The notes under the pieces: generated by a model
What the model saw: the letters and a program-made list of their open reading frames with translations, nothing else
The model's database searches: none
What the model was told of the DNA's origin: nothing
Made by a program: the position numbers and the translations under genes
Part shown: one piece after another, positions 28,100 through 37,508 of the stretch
How positions within the stretch are numbered: the first letter of the stretch is position 1
Layout of the letters: each line of letters begins with the position of its first letter
Source: Mesobacillus zeae
GTDB lineage: Bacteria > Bacillota > Bacilli > Bacillales > Cytobacillaceae
Direction: 5' to 3'
NCBI RefSeq assembly: GCF_003570705.1
Contig: NZ_QWVT01000029.1
Span: 1 to 64,000, forward strand
Length of the DNA stretch: 64,000 bases

Positions 28100-29095
28100 T
28101 CACTTTATCGCCTTTTTGGCGATTTCTGTATTTACAAGGATGTCATGGGAAACTTCTTTTGGAAGTTCACCTGCTTCCCCCATAATATTCTGGAGATTCT
28201 TCCACTCTTTTTCATCCAGTATCGGATCGGTTGCAAATGAACCCTGTTCTTTGTAGCGGCTGATGACTGTTTCAATCAACTTTGGATCAGTATCTTTAAA
28301 GAAAGGCTTTATGGTTTCTGCTGTTTCCTTTGCGCTGTGTGAGTCGACCCACTTCTGGGCTTTGTAAATCGCTCTCGTGAATTTGTCTACTGCCTCTTTA
28401 TTTTTCTTCATAAAGCTTTGTTTTGCCATGAAAGTGGTATAAGGAACATGCCCGGACTCCGCACCGAATGATGCAACGATATACCCTTTTCCTTCCTTTT
28501 CAAAGATGCTTGCAGTCGGTTCAAACAGCTGTACAAAGTCACCCGTCCCTGAAGCGAAAGCACTCGGGACATTTGCGAAATCAACATTCTGGATGAGCTT
28601 AAGATCAGACTTTGGATCGATGCCATGTTTTTTCAGCACAAACTCCCCAGCCATTTGCGGCATGCCGCCTTTGCGCTGGCCAAGGAAAGTTTTCCCTTTC
28701 AGCTGGTCCCATGTAAAATTGTCGATTTTCTCTCTTGAAACGAGGAAAGTGCCATCTGTTTGAGTGAGCTGGGCAAAGTTGATAACGGGATCGCTGGAAC
28801 CCCGCGCATAAACGTAAATGGAGGTTTCTGAGCCTACAAGAGCCACATCGGCACCATTCGAGAGCAAGGCAGTCATCGTTTTATCCCCGCCCCAGGTTGT
28901 TTTTAGGTCAACCTTGAGGCCTTCTTCCTTAAAAAAACCTTTAGCGAGCGCGACATATTGGGGAGCATAGAAAATGGAACGAGTTACTTCTGCAACCCTG
29001 ACTGTTTGAACCTCCTCTTTGCCGCATGCCGCAAGAGGGACGATCAATAGAAGTGACAGCAGCAAAGGGCCTGCGGTTTTTAGCAATTTAAACAT
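28100..29095 (-). CDS. ytlA: ABC transporter substrate-binding lipoprotein YtlA
   Basis: The extracellular receptor of the YtlDCA transporter. The 331-aa protein has a lipoprotein signal with lipobox LAAC (Cys near residue 24) and an NMT1/SsuA-like domain: RSIFYAPQYVALAKGFFKEEGL near the N-terminus and ATLLSNGADVALVGSE-like LLSNGADVALVG. This family binds sulfonates, nitrate, taurine or pyrimidine precursors; the ligand cannot be told here. ATG 29095 follows AGGAGG; the upstream open frame shows no homology. Confidence 0.9.
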   Translation of the reverse strand: MFKLLKTAGPLLLSLLLIVPLAACGKEEVQTVRVAEVTRSIFYAPQYVALAKGFFKEEGLKVDLKTTWGGDKTMTALLSNGADVALVGSETSIYVYARGSSDPVINFAQLTQTDGTFLVSREKIDNFTWDQLKGKTFLGQRKGGMPQMAGEFVLKKHGIDPKSDLKLIQNVDFANVPSAFASGTGDFVQLFEPTASIFEKEGKGYIVASFGAESGHVPYTTFMAKQSFMKKNKEAVDKFTRAIYKAQKWVDSHSAKETAETIKPFFKDTDPKLIETVISRYKEQGSFATDPILDEKEWKNLQNIMGEAGELPKEVSHDILVNTEIAKKAIK

Positions 29096-29211
29096 TAGGA
29101 AGCCTCCTTTATCGTTTACAGGAAAGTGGTTTACGATATTGTATGAGTAAATGAAAAATGTGTGAATGCTATGATAAAAAATCGAAGTTTGGAGCAAGGA
29201 GGGGTGATACG

Positions 29212-30003
29212 GTGATAAAAGATGGGACCATTGTTTCCTCATTTCCCTTTCCATCACCTAATCCGCGTGTAAAGCTTGAAACAATCACCTATTATGCTGG
29301 GGGATTAAAGGTAAAAGGGATGCTTGCCCAGCCCGCGGACGGGTCTGGGAAGAACGGTTTTCTATATTTGCGCGGCGGAATCAAAAATGTCGGCAAGGTA
29401 AGGCCAGCGAGGATTGCTCAGTTTGCGGCGGAAGGCTTCACTGTTTTTGCGCCTTTTTACCGCGGTAACCAGGGAGGCGAAGGAAATGAGGACTTTGCAG
29501 GGGATGACAGGATAGATGCATTTGCTGCATTCGAGCTGTTGAAGTCACTGTCATGGGTTAAAGGAATCCATATTTTTGGTTTCTCCCGCGGTGGCGTTAT
29601 GGCCTTGCTGACTGCCTTGCGATATCCAGAAGCCCACTCGGCGGTTACTTGGGGTGGTGTAAGTGATATGTTCCTAACATATGGTGAACGCAAAGATTTA
29701 CGGAGAATGATGAAGAGAGTGATTGGCGGTACTCCAGGTAAATTCCCGGAAAGGTACAGGGCAAGGACTCCATTATATCGCCTGGAACAAATGAAAGTAC
29801 CTGTGCTCATCATTCACGGTTCCCGCGATACAAATGTCTCGCAGGAGCATTCGCTCCGTCTCGAAAAGAAATTGAGAGAACTGGGAAAGCCCGTTGAAGC
29901 ATGGTACTTCAAGGAATATACGCACTACTTCCCTCCTGCAGTTAATCGCAGGATTGTAAAAGAATTGACGAATTGGATGAAAAAACAGGAGTGTGGATGT
30001 TAA
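29212..30003 (+). CDS. ytmA: Prolyl-oligopeptidase-like alpha/beta hydrolase YtmA
   Basis: A 263-aa serine hydrolase, probably a peptidase or esterase; the substrate is unknown. The triad is visible: Ser in FGFSRGGVMAL (near residue 127), Asp in IHGSRDTNVSQEHS (near 205) and His in YTHYFPPAV (near 242). Start GTG 29212 follows AAGGAGGGGTG. It is divergent from ytlA and 33 bases before ytmB. Confidence 0.88.
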   Translation: MIKDGTIVSSFPFPSPNPRVKLETITYYAGGLKVKGMLAQPADGSGKNGFLYLRGGIKNVGKVRPARIAQFAAEGFTVFAPFYRGNQGGEGNEDFAGDDRIDAFAAFELLKSLSWVKGIHIFGFSRGGVMALLTALRYPEAHSAVTWGGVSDMFLTYGERKDLRRMMKRVIGGTPGKFPERYRARTPLYRLEQMKVPVLIIHGSRDTNVSQEHSLRLEKKLRELGKPVEAWYFKEYTHYFPPAVNRRIVKELTNWMKKQECGC

Positions 30004-30036
30004 GATAGCATCAAGACAGATAAAGGAGCGGATCTT

Positions 30037-30279
30037 ATGGGAATGCCATTGGAACTGAATACGATGATTGTTACAAAGGGAAAGGAAAAAAGGCATGAGG
30101 AAAACTGGTTTTCATTACAGAAAGATGGATACAGACTGTATCCCCTCGATATTCCAATCGAAGTGAAGAAGACGATCGAAGGCGAGTTGACTGGCTACGG
30201 AGTGATTAAAAAAGTGGAATGGTCCGATAGCTCGACTCTCCTGACATACCAGCTTCTCTCACTGAAAACTACGAACTAA
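30037..30279 (+). CDS. ytmB: YtmB, DUF2584 protein
   Basis: An 80-aa soluble protein (MPLELNTMIVTKGKEKR, then LDIPIEVKKTIEGELTGYG). It matches my memory of B. subtilis YtmB, which also lies between ytmA and pckA. No catalytic motif is visible and the function is unknown. AAAGGAG lies before the ATG; it is probably co-transcribed with ytmA. Confidence 0.82.
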   Translation: MGMPLELNTMIVTKGKEKRHEENWFSLQKDGYRLYPLDIPIEVKKTIEGELTGYGVIKKVEWSDSSTLLTYQLLSLKTTN

Positions 30280-30295
30280 ACAGTATGTTGTCAAA

Positions 30296-30340
30296 AAAAG
30301 AGGGAGTCCCAAAAGCTATGCTTTGGGACTCCCTCTTTTA
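30296..30340. terminator. Bidirectional terminator between ytmB and pckA
   Basis: An almost perfect stem of about 18 bp (AAAAGAGGGAGTCCCAAAAG / CTTTGGGACTCCCTCTTTT) is flanked by an A run on the left and Ts on the right, so it can end transcripts from both converging genes. Confidence 0.93.
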
Positions 30341-30360
30341 TCATTACTATGTCTTTTCTC

Positions 30361-31959
30361 CTATTCCTGTACGGAATTCACTGGACCGCCTTTTTCAACG
30401 ATTTCTTCCGGGACATTGGAGAATTTCTTGAAGTTTTCACGGAACTTGGATGCAAGCTCGCTTGCTTTTTGATTATAGGCTTCTTCATCGTGCCATGTTT
30501 TTACTGGCTGAAGGACGTCGTCAGGTACGCCAGGAACGTGAAGCGGGATATCCAAGCCGAAGTTTTCGTCTTTTATCGTTTCCACATTGTGCAGTTCCCC
30601 TTCAAGTGCAGCCTGGATCATTGCACGGGTATAACTCAGTTTCATACGGCTGCCAGTTCCGTACTCTCCTCCAGTCCAGCCTGTGTTGACAAGGTAGACA
30701 TTCGCATTGTGCTCATCAATTTTTTGTCCGAGCATTTCTGCATATCTTGTAGCTGGAAGAGGAAGAAATGGTGAACCGAAGCATGTAGAGAACGTAGCTT
30801 CCGGAGACGTAATTCCGCGCTCAGTGCCCGCAAGCTTGGATGTGTATCCGCTCAGGAAGTGATACATCGCTTGTTCCTTCGTTAGCTTGGCGATTGGAGG
30901 GAGTACTCCGAAAGCATCAGCCGTAAGGAAGACAATTGTATTAGGATGGCCCGCAATGCTAGGGTCAACAATATTTTCCATTGCTTGAATCGGATACGCG
31001 GCTCTTGTATTTTCAGTCAGAGAGCCGTCATCGTAATCAGCTTCGCGTGTTTGATCATTTAGAATAACATTCTCCAGGACTGAGCCGAAGCGAATAGCGT
31101 CAAATATTTGCGGTTCTTTCTCCCGTGAAAGGTTGATGCATTTCGCATAGCATCCTCCTTCGATGTTGAACACGCCGTTAGATGACCATCCGTGCTCGTC
31201 ATCTCCGATCAGGCGCCTTGTCGGGTCGGCGGACAGCGTTGTTTTTCCGGTTCCGGAAAGACCGAAGAACAACGCTACGTCCCCTTCAAGTCCAACGTTT
31301 GCGGAGCAGTGCATCGGCATGATGCCAGACTCAGGCAGGAGATAGTTCATGATGGAGAAAATGGACTTTTTCATTTCGCCCGCATATTCTGTTCCGCCGA
31401 TCAGTACCACTTTTTTCTCAAAGGAAACAATAATGAAAGTTTCTGAACTTGTTCCGTCCACTTCAGGATCTGCTTTAAAATTAGGAGTTGAAATGACAGT
31501 GAATTCTGCTTTATGGCTGTCAAGCTCTTCTTTGTCAGGCCTGATGAACAGTTGGTGGGCAAAAAGGTTATGCCAAGCATACTCATTGATTACCTGGATC
31601 GGCAGGCGATATTTTTTGTCTGCACCGGCAAATCCTTTGAAAACAAATATTTCTTCTTTTTCTTTTAAATAATTCAATACTTTATTGTACAAGTTTGAAA
31701 AGACTTCTTCTGAAATAGGCTGATTGACTGAACCCCAATCAATTTTATCCCTGACAGAAGCCTCGTCAACAATAAATTTATCTTTCGGCGAACGTCCGGT
31801 GTATTTTCCAGTTGCAGCGCGTACTGCTCCTGTAGAAGTCAGCATTCCCTCATCGCGGGACAGTACTTTTTCCGTCAGTTGCGGAACAGATAGCTGCATA
31901 TGGATGTTTTTCCCGGCAAGAAGCTGGGAAACTTCATTGGATATACTTAAAAATGTCAT
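30361..31959 (-). CDS. pckA: Phosphoenolpyruvate carboxykinase (ATP) PckA
   Basis: Converts oxaloacetate to PEP with ATP, the entry to gluconeogenesis. The 532-aa protein has [33 protein letters not shown] with the [11 protein letters not shown] kinase loop (near residue 235), DDEHGW and the metal site [21 protein letters not shown] precedes the ATG. A CcpN-type site overlaps its -10 region, predicting repression on sugar, as in B. subtilis. Confidence 0.97.
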   Translation of the reverse strand: MTFLSISNEVSQLLAGKNIHMQLSVPQLTEKVLSRDEGMLTSTGAVRAATGKYTGRSPKDKFIVDEASVRDKIDWGSVNQPISEEVFSNLYNKVLNYLKEKEEIFVFKGFAGADKKYRLPIQVINEYAWHNLFAHQLFIRPDKEELDSHKAEFTVISTPNFKADPEVDGTSSETFIIVSFEKKVVLIGGTEYAGEMKKSIFSIMNYLLPESGIMPMHCSANVGLEGDVALFFGLSGTGKTTLSADPTRRLIGDDEHGWSSNGVFNIEGGCYAKCINLSREKEPQIFDAIRFGSVLENVILNDQTREADYDDGSLTENTRAAYPIQAMENIVDPSIAGHPNTIVFLTADAFGVLPPIAKLTKEQAMYHFLSGYTSKLAGTERGITSPEATFSTCFGSPFLPLPATRYAEMLGQKIDEHNANVYLVNTGWTGGEYGTGSRMKLSYTRAMIQAALEGELHNVETIKDENFGLDIPLHVPGVPDDVLQPVKTWHDEEAYNQKASELASKFRENFKKFSNVPEEIVEKGGPVNSVQE

Positions 31960-32020
31960 CTCAAGAATACCTTCCTTTATTAAAAATTAGTTAGTTGAAA
32001 GCATTTTCATCTCATTGAAA

Positions 32021-32060
32021 AGTATAGCACATTGAAATGAATAGTCTATACTATTCATTT
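32021..32060 (-). promoter_or_regulatory. pckA promoter with CcpN-type site and adjacent palindrome
   Basis: On the minus strand TGTGCTATACT (32021-32031) fits the CcpN consensus TRTGHYATAYW at every position and contains the candidate -10 TATACT. Just upstream, AAATGAATAG / CTATTCATTT (32035-32060) forms a perfect 10-bp inverted repeat with a six-base centre; it covers the weak -35 TAGACT. CcpN represses pckA and gapB during growth on sugar in B. subtilis. Confidence 0.75.
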
Positions 32061-32144
32061 GAAAACTCCATCTCTTTTTGAAATTTTTCACGTTGAATAT
32101 AGTATTATAATAGGAAGGGAAATAATGATCAGGAGGAGAGGGCT

Positions 32145-32528
32145 TTGCAAAAAACGATGGTGCTTTATGACTCCGGATGTTCGTTGTGCATTCGCACAAA
32201 AGAAATGATGAAAAAGCTGGACTGGCTGGACAGGGTGAGGTGGATCCCACTTGAAGATTATGAACAAAAACCGGGAGCTCTTGGTTTCCGGCCGGAAAAT
32301 TTGCGGAAAGAAATTCACGTCATTACAGATGAGGAAAAAGTAGTGAAGGGCTTTTATGCCATAAGAAAATTATTCCTTTTGTTCCCTCCAGTTTTCTTTA
32401 TTGGAGCCCTCTTGTACCTGCCCTTTGTCCCTGCTGCCGGGGTACCGATTTACAAGATAATCGCTAAGAATCGGCACCGTTTTTTTCGGAAAAAATGTAC
32501 GGGAAATTCATGTACTCTAAATGATTGA
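32145..32528 (+). CDS. DCC-family thiol-disulfide oxidoreductase-like protein (DUF393)
   Basis: A 127-aa protein with the DCC motif near the N-terminus: LYDSGCSLCIRTKEMM, with a CxxC pair, as in B. subtilis YuxK. A hydrophobic stretch lies at about residues 75-100. The redox partner is unknown. TTG 32145 follows AGGAGGAGAG; an ATG four codons later is possible. It lies between pckA and the metK leader and is divergent from pckA. Confidence 0.85.
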   Translation: MQKTMVLYDSGCSLCIRTKEMMKKLDWLDRVRWIPLEDYEQKPGALGFRPENLRKEIHVITDEEKVVKGFYAIRKLFLLFPPVFFIGALLYLPFVPAAGVPIYKIIAKNRHRFFRKKCTGNSCTLND

Positions 32529-32536
32529 TAAAACCA

Positions 32537-32565
32537 TTGACATATAGCATGTCATTGCGTATGAT
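32537..32565 (+). promoter_or_regulatory. Vegetative promoter of the metK leader
   Basis: TTGACA (32537-32542) and TATGAT (32560-32565) with an ideal 17-base spacer. The start would lie near 32572, about 11 bases before the S-box. Confidence 0.88.
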
Positions 32566-32582
32566 TTTGTCTTGAACGGATA

Positions 32583-32775
32583 CTCTCTTATCCTGAGCTG
32601 GTGGAGGGACAGGCCCTATGAAACCCAGCAACCTGCTGAACAAGGAACCCAAAATGGTGATTCCATGGCAAAGGTGCTAACCTGAGGCAAGGGACAGCCC
32701 TTGAACGATAAGAGCGAAAGGCGCGGACTTGAAGCCAAAAACCTTTCCTCAAACAATGACGGAAAGGTTTTTTTA
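32583..32775 (+). promoter_or_regulatory. SAM (S-box, SAM-I) riboswitch with terminator
   Basis: The P1 stem closes between CTCTTATC (32583-32590) and GATAAGAG (32707-32714). The conserved core is clear: GAGGGACAGGCCC, ATGAAACCCAGCAACC, AAGGTGCTAACC and CAAGGG. The expression platform is a terminator AAACCTTTCC / GGAAAGGTTT plus Ts at 32739-32775. SAM binding should stop transcription before metK, the SAM synthetase gene, giving direct feedback. Confidence 0.96.
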
Positions 32776-33008
32776 TGCCGATTTTCCGAAGGTGAAGGAA
32801 CTTTTAACCGATCCGGTGCCTATAATTGGGAGTGGAGATACGATAAATGGATTCCGGAGACATACGACGGGTAAATTGATTTTCAGCCGCCATTTTCCTA
32901 ATAATAACTCTTCGTTTATTTCATACTACTAAGGGAATGAGTACCGTATCAATCGGGGCTTGTATATTGAAAGTCCTGACAACTGCATAAAACGAAGGAG
33001 GAAACCAG
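32776..33008 (+). other. Long spacer between S-box terminator and metK
   Basis: These 233 bases hold no gene I can support. The leader continues past the riboswitch before the AAGGAGG of metK. I see no second riboswitch and only weak promoter-like words. Confidence 0.5.
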
Positions 33009-34208
33009 ATGTCAACAAAACGCCGTTTGTTCACTTCCGAATCAGTGACAGAAGGCCATCCAGACAAGATTTGCGACCAGATTTCCGACGCAATCTTGGA
33101 TGCGATCCTTGCTAAGGATGCCAATGCCCGTGTTGCGGCTGAAACATCCGTTACAACAGGCCTTGTCCTGGTTGCAGGAGAAATTACGACTTCCACTTAT
33201 GTGGATATCCCAAAAATCGTACGCGAAACGGTTAAGACCATCGGATACACCCGCGCGAAATACGGTTTCGATTCCGAAACATGCGCAGTGCTAACATCCA
33301 TTGATGAACAGTCTGCGGACATCGCAATGGGCGTGGATAAAGCGCTAGAATCCCGTGAAGGCCAAATGTCTGATGAAGAAATCGATGCGATTGGCGCAGG
33401 AGATCAAGGTCTTATGTTCGGTTTCGCATGCAATGAGACTAAAGAGCTTATGCCTCTACCAATCTCTTTGGCGCACAAGCTTGCACGCCGACTGACAGAA
33501 GTCCGGAAAGAAGAAATTCTTCCGTATCTTCGCCCTGATGGCAAGACACAGGTGACAGTTGAGTATGACGAAAACAACAAACCTGTAAGAATTGATACAA
33601 TCGTCATTTCAACTCAGCATCATCCAGAAGTTTCTCTTGAACAGATCCAGAGAAACCTGAAGGAACATGTGATTAATCCGGTCGTTCCAACAGAATTGAT
33701 CGATGAGCATACAAAATATTTTATCAACCCAACAGGCAGGTTCGTTATCGGCGGCCCTCAGGGAGATGCAGGCCTTACCGGCCGCAAGATCATCGTTGAC
33801 ACATACGGCGGTTATGCACGCCATGGAGGCGGCGCATTCTCCGGGAAGGATCCTACAAAAGTAGACCGTTCCGCTGCTTATGCTGCACGCTATGTTGCTA
33901 AAAATATCGTTGCTGCAGGACTGGCTGATAAGGTTGAAGTACAGTTTGCTTACGCGATTGGTGTTGCCAAACCTGTTTCCATTTCCGTGGATACATTCGG
34001 CACAGGAAAAGTAAGTGAAGATGTATTGACAGACCTTGTCAGCAAGAATTTTGACCTGCGTCCGGCAGGCATCATTAAAATGCTTGACCTCCGCAAGCCG
34101 ATTTATAAGCAGACTGCTGCATATGGCCACTTTGGCCGCACGGATGTGGACCTTCCATGGGAGCGCACGGACAGGGCAGAAGAACTGCGTAAGCAGGCAA
34201 ATATTTAA
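33009..34208 (+). CDS. metK: S-adenosylmethionine synthase MetK
   Basis: Makes SAM from methionine and ATP. The 399-aa protein has [18 protein letters not shown] at the N-terminus (methionine/ATP site), [16 protein letters not shown] (hexapeptide signature, near residue 120) and the second signature [19 protein letters not shown] (near 275). AAGGAGG lies eight bases before the ATG. Controlled by the S-box leader. Confidence 0.98.
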   Translation: MSTKRRLFTSESVTEGHPDKICDQISDAILDAILAKDANARVAAETSVTTGLVLVAGEITTSTYVDIPKIVRETVKTIGYTRAKYGFDSETCAVLTSIDEQSADIAMGVDKALESREGQMSDEEIDAIGAGDQGLMFGFACNETKELMPLPISLAHKLARRLTEVRKEEILPYLRPDGKTQVTVEYDENNKPVRIDTIVISTQHHPEVSLEQIQRNLKEHVINPVVPTELIDEHTKYFINPTGRFVIGGPQGDAGLTGRKIIVDTYGGYARHGGGAFSGKDPTKVDRSAAYAARYVAKNIVAAGLADKVEVQFAYAIGVAKPVSISVDTFGTGKVSEDVLTDLVSKNFDLRPAGIIKMLDLRKPIYKQTAAYGHFGRTDVDLPWERTDRAEELRKQANI

Positions 34209-34220
34209 TCCCGACTATAG

Positions 34221-34262
34221 CCGGGGTGCTGTATAAAAAATGCAGCCCCCGGTTTTATTTTT
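34221..34262 (+). terminator. Terminator of metK
   Basis: CCGGGG-TGCTGTA / TGCAGC-CCCCGG forms a slightly imperfect stem followed by TTTTATTTTTT, 13 bases after the metK stop. Confidence 0.9.
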
Positions 34263-34263
34263 T

Positions 34264-34380
34264 CTAGCTATAGCGCCCAGCGACTAGTAGACCTCGCTAC
34301 CGTGCGTTTTTCTCGTCCATTTACAGGTGAACAGGAAGTACGGGTGCCGATGTTGCTGCAGAACGTGGCGCTCTTAAATG
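34264..34380 (+). repeat. Possible decayed copy of the structured Bacillaceae repeat
   Basis: CTAGCTATAGCGCCCAGCGA and the next bases resemble the start of the repeat seen at 40105-40245 (GTCCAGCTAAAGCGCCTAGA). The rest has diverged and the hairpin is not kept. No gene is visible between metK and asnB. Confidence 0.4.
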
Positions 34381-34550
34381 CAAGTGCAAATGCTGCGTTA
34401 AATTGGTTATATGTAAATATTATCCAATGCTGAATTTTTTTCTTCGTTGGTGCAAAGGGAACACGTTTAATGTTAGTATTAGATAGTGTGTGGGAGATGG
34501 TATGCCTGTACAGTACTAAATTTTTTTGAATGGAGTAGGTGACGTACATA

Positions 34551-36449
34551 ATGTGTGGCTTTATCGGTTGTGTACATGAAAATACACAAGAATACAGCGC
34601 TGAACAAAAACAGCTGTTTAAAAATATGAATGACGTAATTACCCATCGAGGCCCGGATGATGATGGATTTTTCTATGACGAACATATCCAGTTTGGCTTC
34701 CGGCGCCTGAGCATCATTGATATTGAATGCGGACATCAGCCGCTGACATATGAAAATGAGCGGTATTGGATTATTTTTAACGGCGAAGTCTACAACTATG
34801 TCGAGCTTCGGGAAGAACTTCTGAAAGAAGGTCTGGAGTTTGCGACGCACTCGGATACGGAAGTTATCATCGCCCTTTACAGCCATCTGAAGGAAAAGGC
34901 TGTCAGCAAACTGCGCGGAATGTTTTCATTTGTAATCTGGGATAAAGAAGAGCAAAAGCTTTTTGGTGCAAGAGACCCGTTTGGCATTAAGCCTTTTTTC
35001 TATTTTGAGGATGGGGATAAGACTTTTTTTGGCTCGGAAAAGAAAAGCATCCTGCTTGCACTTGAAAATGATGTGCTTGATTATCAGTCTCTCCAGCACT
35101 ATTTGACCTACCAGTTTGTGCCTGAGCCTGACACGATGTCAAAAGGCATTCATAAGCTTGAGCCTGGACATTATTTTACAAAGAAAATCGGGCAGCCGAT
35201 GAAAATCGAGCGCTACTGGAAAGCGAATTTCCAGCCAATGTTGAAATCTGAAGCAGAGTTTACAAAAGAAATCCGAGATATTCTGTTTGATTCAGTCAAA
35301 ATGCATATGCGCAGTGATGTGCCTGTCGGATCCTTCCTATCAGGGGGAATTGACTCGTCAATCATCGCTTCGATTGCGAAGGAATTCCATCCTGCAATCA
35401 AAACATTCTCAGTTGGTTTTGAGCGGAACGGTTTCAGTGAAATTGATGTTGCAAAAGAAACAGCTGACAAGCTTGGTGTCGAAAATATCAGCTATGTAAT
35501 TTCCCCTCAGGAATATATGGAAGAACTGCCGAAGATTATGTGGCATATGGATGATCCGCTTGCAGACCCTGCATGCGTGCCTCTTTACTTTGTTGCGCGC
35601 GAAGCCAGGAAGCATGTAACGGTTGTTCTTTCAGGAGAAGGGGCAGACGAGTTGTTCGGAGGATACAATATTTACCGTGAACCTCAGGACCTTGCGATTT
35701 TCAACAAGATTCCTTCGACAATGAAAGCACTTCTGAGAAGCATTGCGAAAATGATGCCTGAGGGCATGAAGGGTAAGAGTTTTATTGAACGTGGTGTGAC
35801 CCCGATGGAAGAAAGATATATCGGCAATGCCAAAATGTTCACGGAAATGGAAAAGCGCCAGCTCATGAATGTATATCAGGAGGGGCTTGATTACAAAGAT
35901 ATCACTAGGCCTTTGTATGCTGAAAGCAGAGGATATGACCCAGTGGACCGGATGCAGTACATTGATATCCATACATGGATGCGCGGTGATATACTATTGA
36001 AGGCGGACAAGATGACAATGGCGCATTCACTTGAACTTCGTGTTCCATTCCTTGACAAAGCTGTGTTTGAAATAGCATCGAAGGTTCCGACAAGCCTGAA
36101 GACTGCGAACGGAACAACCAAGTACATTTTGCGAAAGGCAGCGGAAGGCGTTGTGCCTGCACATGTTCTTGATCGCAAGAAGCTGGGCTTTCCTGTTCCC
36201 ATCCGCCACTGGCTGAAGGATGAAATGAACGAATGGGCAAAGAACATCATCAAGGAAAGCAATACAGAGCATTTAATCAACAAATCCTATCTGCTCCGTC
36301 TACTCGATGACCACTGCCAAAACAAGGCGGACAACAGCCGTAAAATTTGGACAGTTCTTATGTTCATGATGTGGCATGATGTGTATGTCGAAAAAAAATA
36401 CTCCTTTCAAAAGGAGTATGAGCTGAAAAAGTCATTCCAGACAATGTAA
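34551..36449 (+). CDS. asnB: Asparagine synthase, glutamine-hydrolysing, AsnB
   Basis: Makes asparagine from aspartate, glutamine and ATP. The 632-aa protein starts MCGFIGCV, so the Cys after the removed Met is the glutaminase nucleophile; this fixes the start at 34551 after GGAGTAGGTG. The glutaminase domain (1-205) has THRGPDDDGF; the synthase domain has SFLSGGIDSSIIASIA, the PP-loop (near 260), and SGEGADELFGGY. The last 20 codons contain a terminator acting on the opposite strand (36391-36419). Confidence 0.96.
   Translation: MCGFIGCVHENTQEYSAEQKQLFKNMNDVITHRGPDDDGFFYDEHIQFGFRRLSIIDIECGHQPLTYENERYWIIFNGEVYNYVELREELLKEGLEFATHSDTEVIIALYSHLKEKAVSKLRGMFSFVIWDKEEQKLFGARDPFGIKPFFYFEDGDKTFFGSEKKSILLALENDVLDYQSLQHYLTYQFVPEPDTMSKGIHKLEPGHYFTKKIGQPMKIERYWKANFQPMLKSEAEFTKEIRDILFDSVKMHMRSDVPVGSFLSGGIDSSIIASIAKEFHPAIKTFSVGFERNGFSEIDVAKETADKLGVENISYVISPQEYMEELPKIMWHMDDPLADPACVPLYFVAREARKHVTVVLSGEGADELFGGYNIYREPQDLAIFNKIPSTMKALLRSIAKMMPEGMKGKSFIERGVTPMEERYIGNAKMFTEMEKRQLMNVYQEGLDYKDITRPLYAESRGYDPVDRMQYIDIHTWMRGDILLKADKMTMAHSLELRVPFLDKAVFEIASKVPTSLKTANGTTKYILRKAAEGVVPAHVLDRKKLGFPVPIRHWLKDEMNEWAKNIIKESNTEHLINKSYLLRLLDDHCQNKADNSRKIWTVLMFMMWHDVYVEKKYSFQKEYELKKSFQTM
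36391..36419 (-). terminator. Terminator of the C39-like gene, inside the asnB coding end
   Basis: On the minus strand ATACTCCTT-TTGA-AAGGAGTAT is followed by eight Ts. It lies about 40 bases beyond the 36458-37327 gene and within the last 20 codons of asnB. Confidence 0.88.
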
Positions 36450-36457
36450 TTTTAACT

Positions 36458-37327
36458 TCATAGAGGCAGGTAAGTAACGGCCTGCCTCCCCATTTGCACC
36501 CATGCCTCCTTGAAATCGGCAATGGGTGCTTTTTTATTTTTTTGGCCGGTGAGGGGGTCATTAAAATACACATATTTACTGTCGTAGCCTGTCAGCAGGA
36601 CGGAATGTTCCCTATATGTCACCATCACTTCGCCTTGCGGTGTGTGCCATTTCTCAAATTCGCTTGAATCAAGCTTTTTATAGCGCGTATTGGTGATAAT
36701 CCATACTGGCCGTCCGTCGGAGAGAGGTATTTTTAGCTCATCAAAGTCAGCACCTGTTAAATCGCGTATTCTTCCGGGAAGAAACTTCCCGGCAAGGTCA
36801 GCGATTGGCTTGTGATAAACACCGAGGCCATGCTCCCCATGAGTATACATATTTCCGATAAAACCTTCATTGGGGTGCCCATAATGGATGACTCCTCCAA
36901 CAACAGTACGTTGTTCAGGGTTTTTGTAGATTTGATCAGCAAGTTCAAGCTTGTCTACCTTTACACCTGCGTGCTTGAGAAGCATAGATAGGCTGGTCAC
37001 TTCACAGCCCCGTGCCAGTTCAGGGAGCTGTGATACAGCTGGAACATCGAGCTGTATGGATTCTTCCAGTTTAATGACTGGGGACTGGCTTCCGGATTCC
37101 AGGAAGCTGCCCTCATCAAGCGGGGAGGATATCCAGGACTTGACTGTATCAACTGCTTTGGCAACTTTTATGGATCCAGTTCCGTCTGCAAGGAATGCTC
37201 CAGCAGCAGCCAGGAAGACAAGAAAAACCATTGAAACGAACCTAACAGGCGTTTTTCGTCGAAGCCACAATACAAGAAATAGGGTCAATGAGGAAGAAAA
37301 AGCGATTGTCAGGTATAATAAAAACAT
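36458..37327 (-). CDS. C39-like membrane-anchored cysteine peptidase (YvpB-like)
   Basis: A 289-aa protein with two N-terminal hydrophobic stretches (about residues 2-22 and 28-48) and an extracytoplasmic C39-type domain. The catalytic Cys is in ARGCEVTSLSMLL (near residue 109) and the His in EHSVLLTGYDSKYVYFNDPL (near 240), the pattern of Peptidase_C39_2 proteins such as B. subtilis YvpB. The substrate is unknown; without an ABC partner it is unlikely to process bacteriocins. AAGGTGA lies before the ATG. Convergent with asnB. Confidence 0.85.
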   Translation of the reverse strand: MFLLYLTIAFSSSLTLFLVLWLRRKTPVRFVSMVFLVFLAAAGAFLADGTGSIKVAKAVDTVKSWISSPLDEGSFLESGSQSPVIKLEESIQLDVPAVSQLPELARGCEVTSLSMLLKHAGVKVDKLELADQIYKNPEQRTVVGGVIHYGHPNEGFIGNMYTHGEHGLGVYHKPIADLAGKFLPGRIRDLTGADFDELKIPLSDGRPVWIITNTRYKKLDSSEFEKWHTPQGEVMVTYREHSVLLTGYDSKYVYFNDPLTGQKNKKAPIADFKEAWVQMGRQAVTYLPL

Positions 37328-37460
37328 AGGATCACCTTGAATGCTCGAGTATTTTTTGTTTCTGAGGGTATAGTATATAAGTTTATATCGGCTTGATCCC
37401 TGGATCCTTTAGGGGGGAAGATGGGGGATATTTGAAGTTTAGCGGAACTTTAACACAGCA

Positions 37461-37489
37461 CCGCACCGGGGGTCAGGCCCCCGGTGCGG
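37461..37489. repeat. GC-rich perfect hairpin
   Basis: Twelve-base perfect arms CCGCACCGGGGG / CCCCCGGTGCGG with loop TCAGG, about 20 bases beyond the ytoA stop. No T run follows on either strand. It may be a REP-like element or end the ytoA transcript. Confidence 0.7.
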
Positions 37490-37508
37490 CGATGCGGCAA
37501 AGCATCAG

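Noticed and set aside
26521-29095. Naming the YtlDCA substrate as thiamine precursor or sulfonate
   Set aside because: The receptor family binds several ligand types and no riboswitch or pathway gene nearby decides between them.
33609-34130. Minus-strand frame of 173 codons inside metK
   Set aside because: Shadow of the strongly conserved metK frame.
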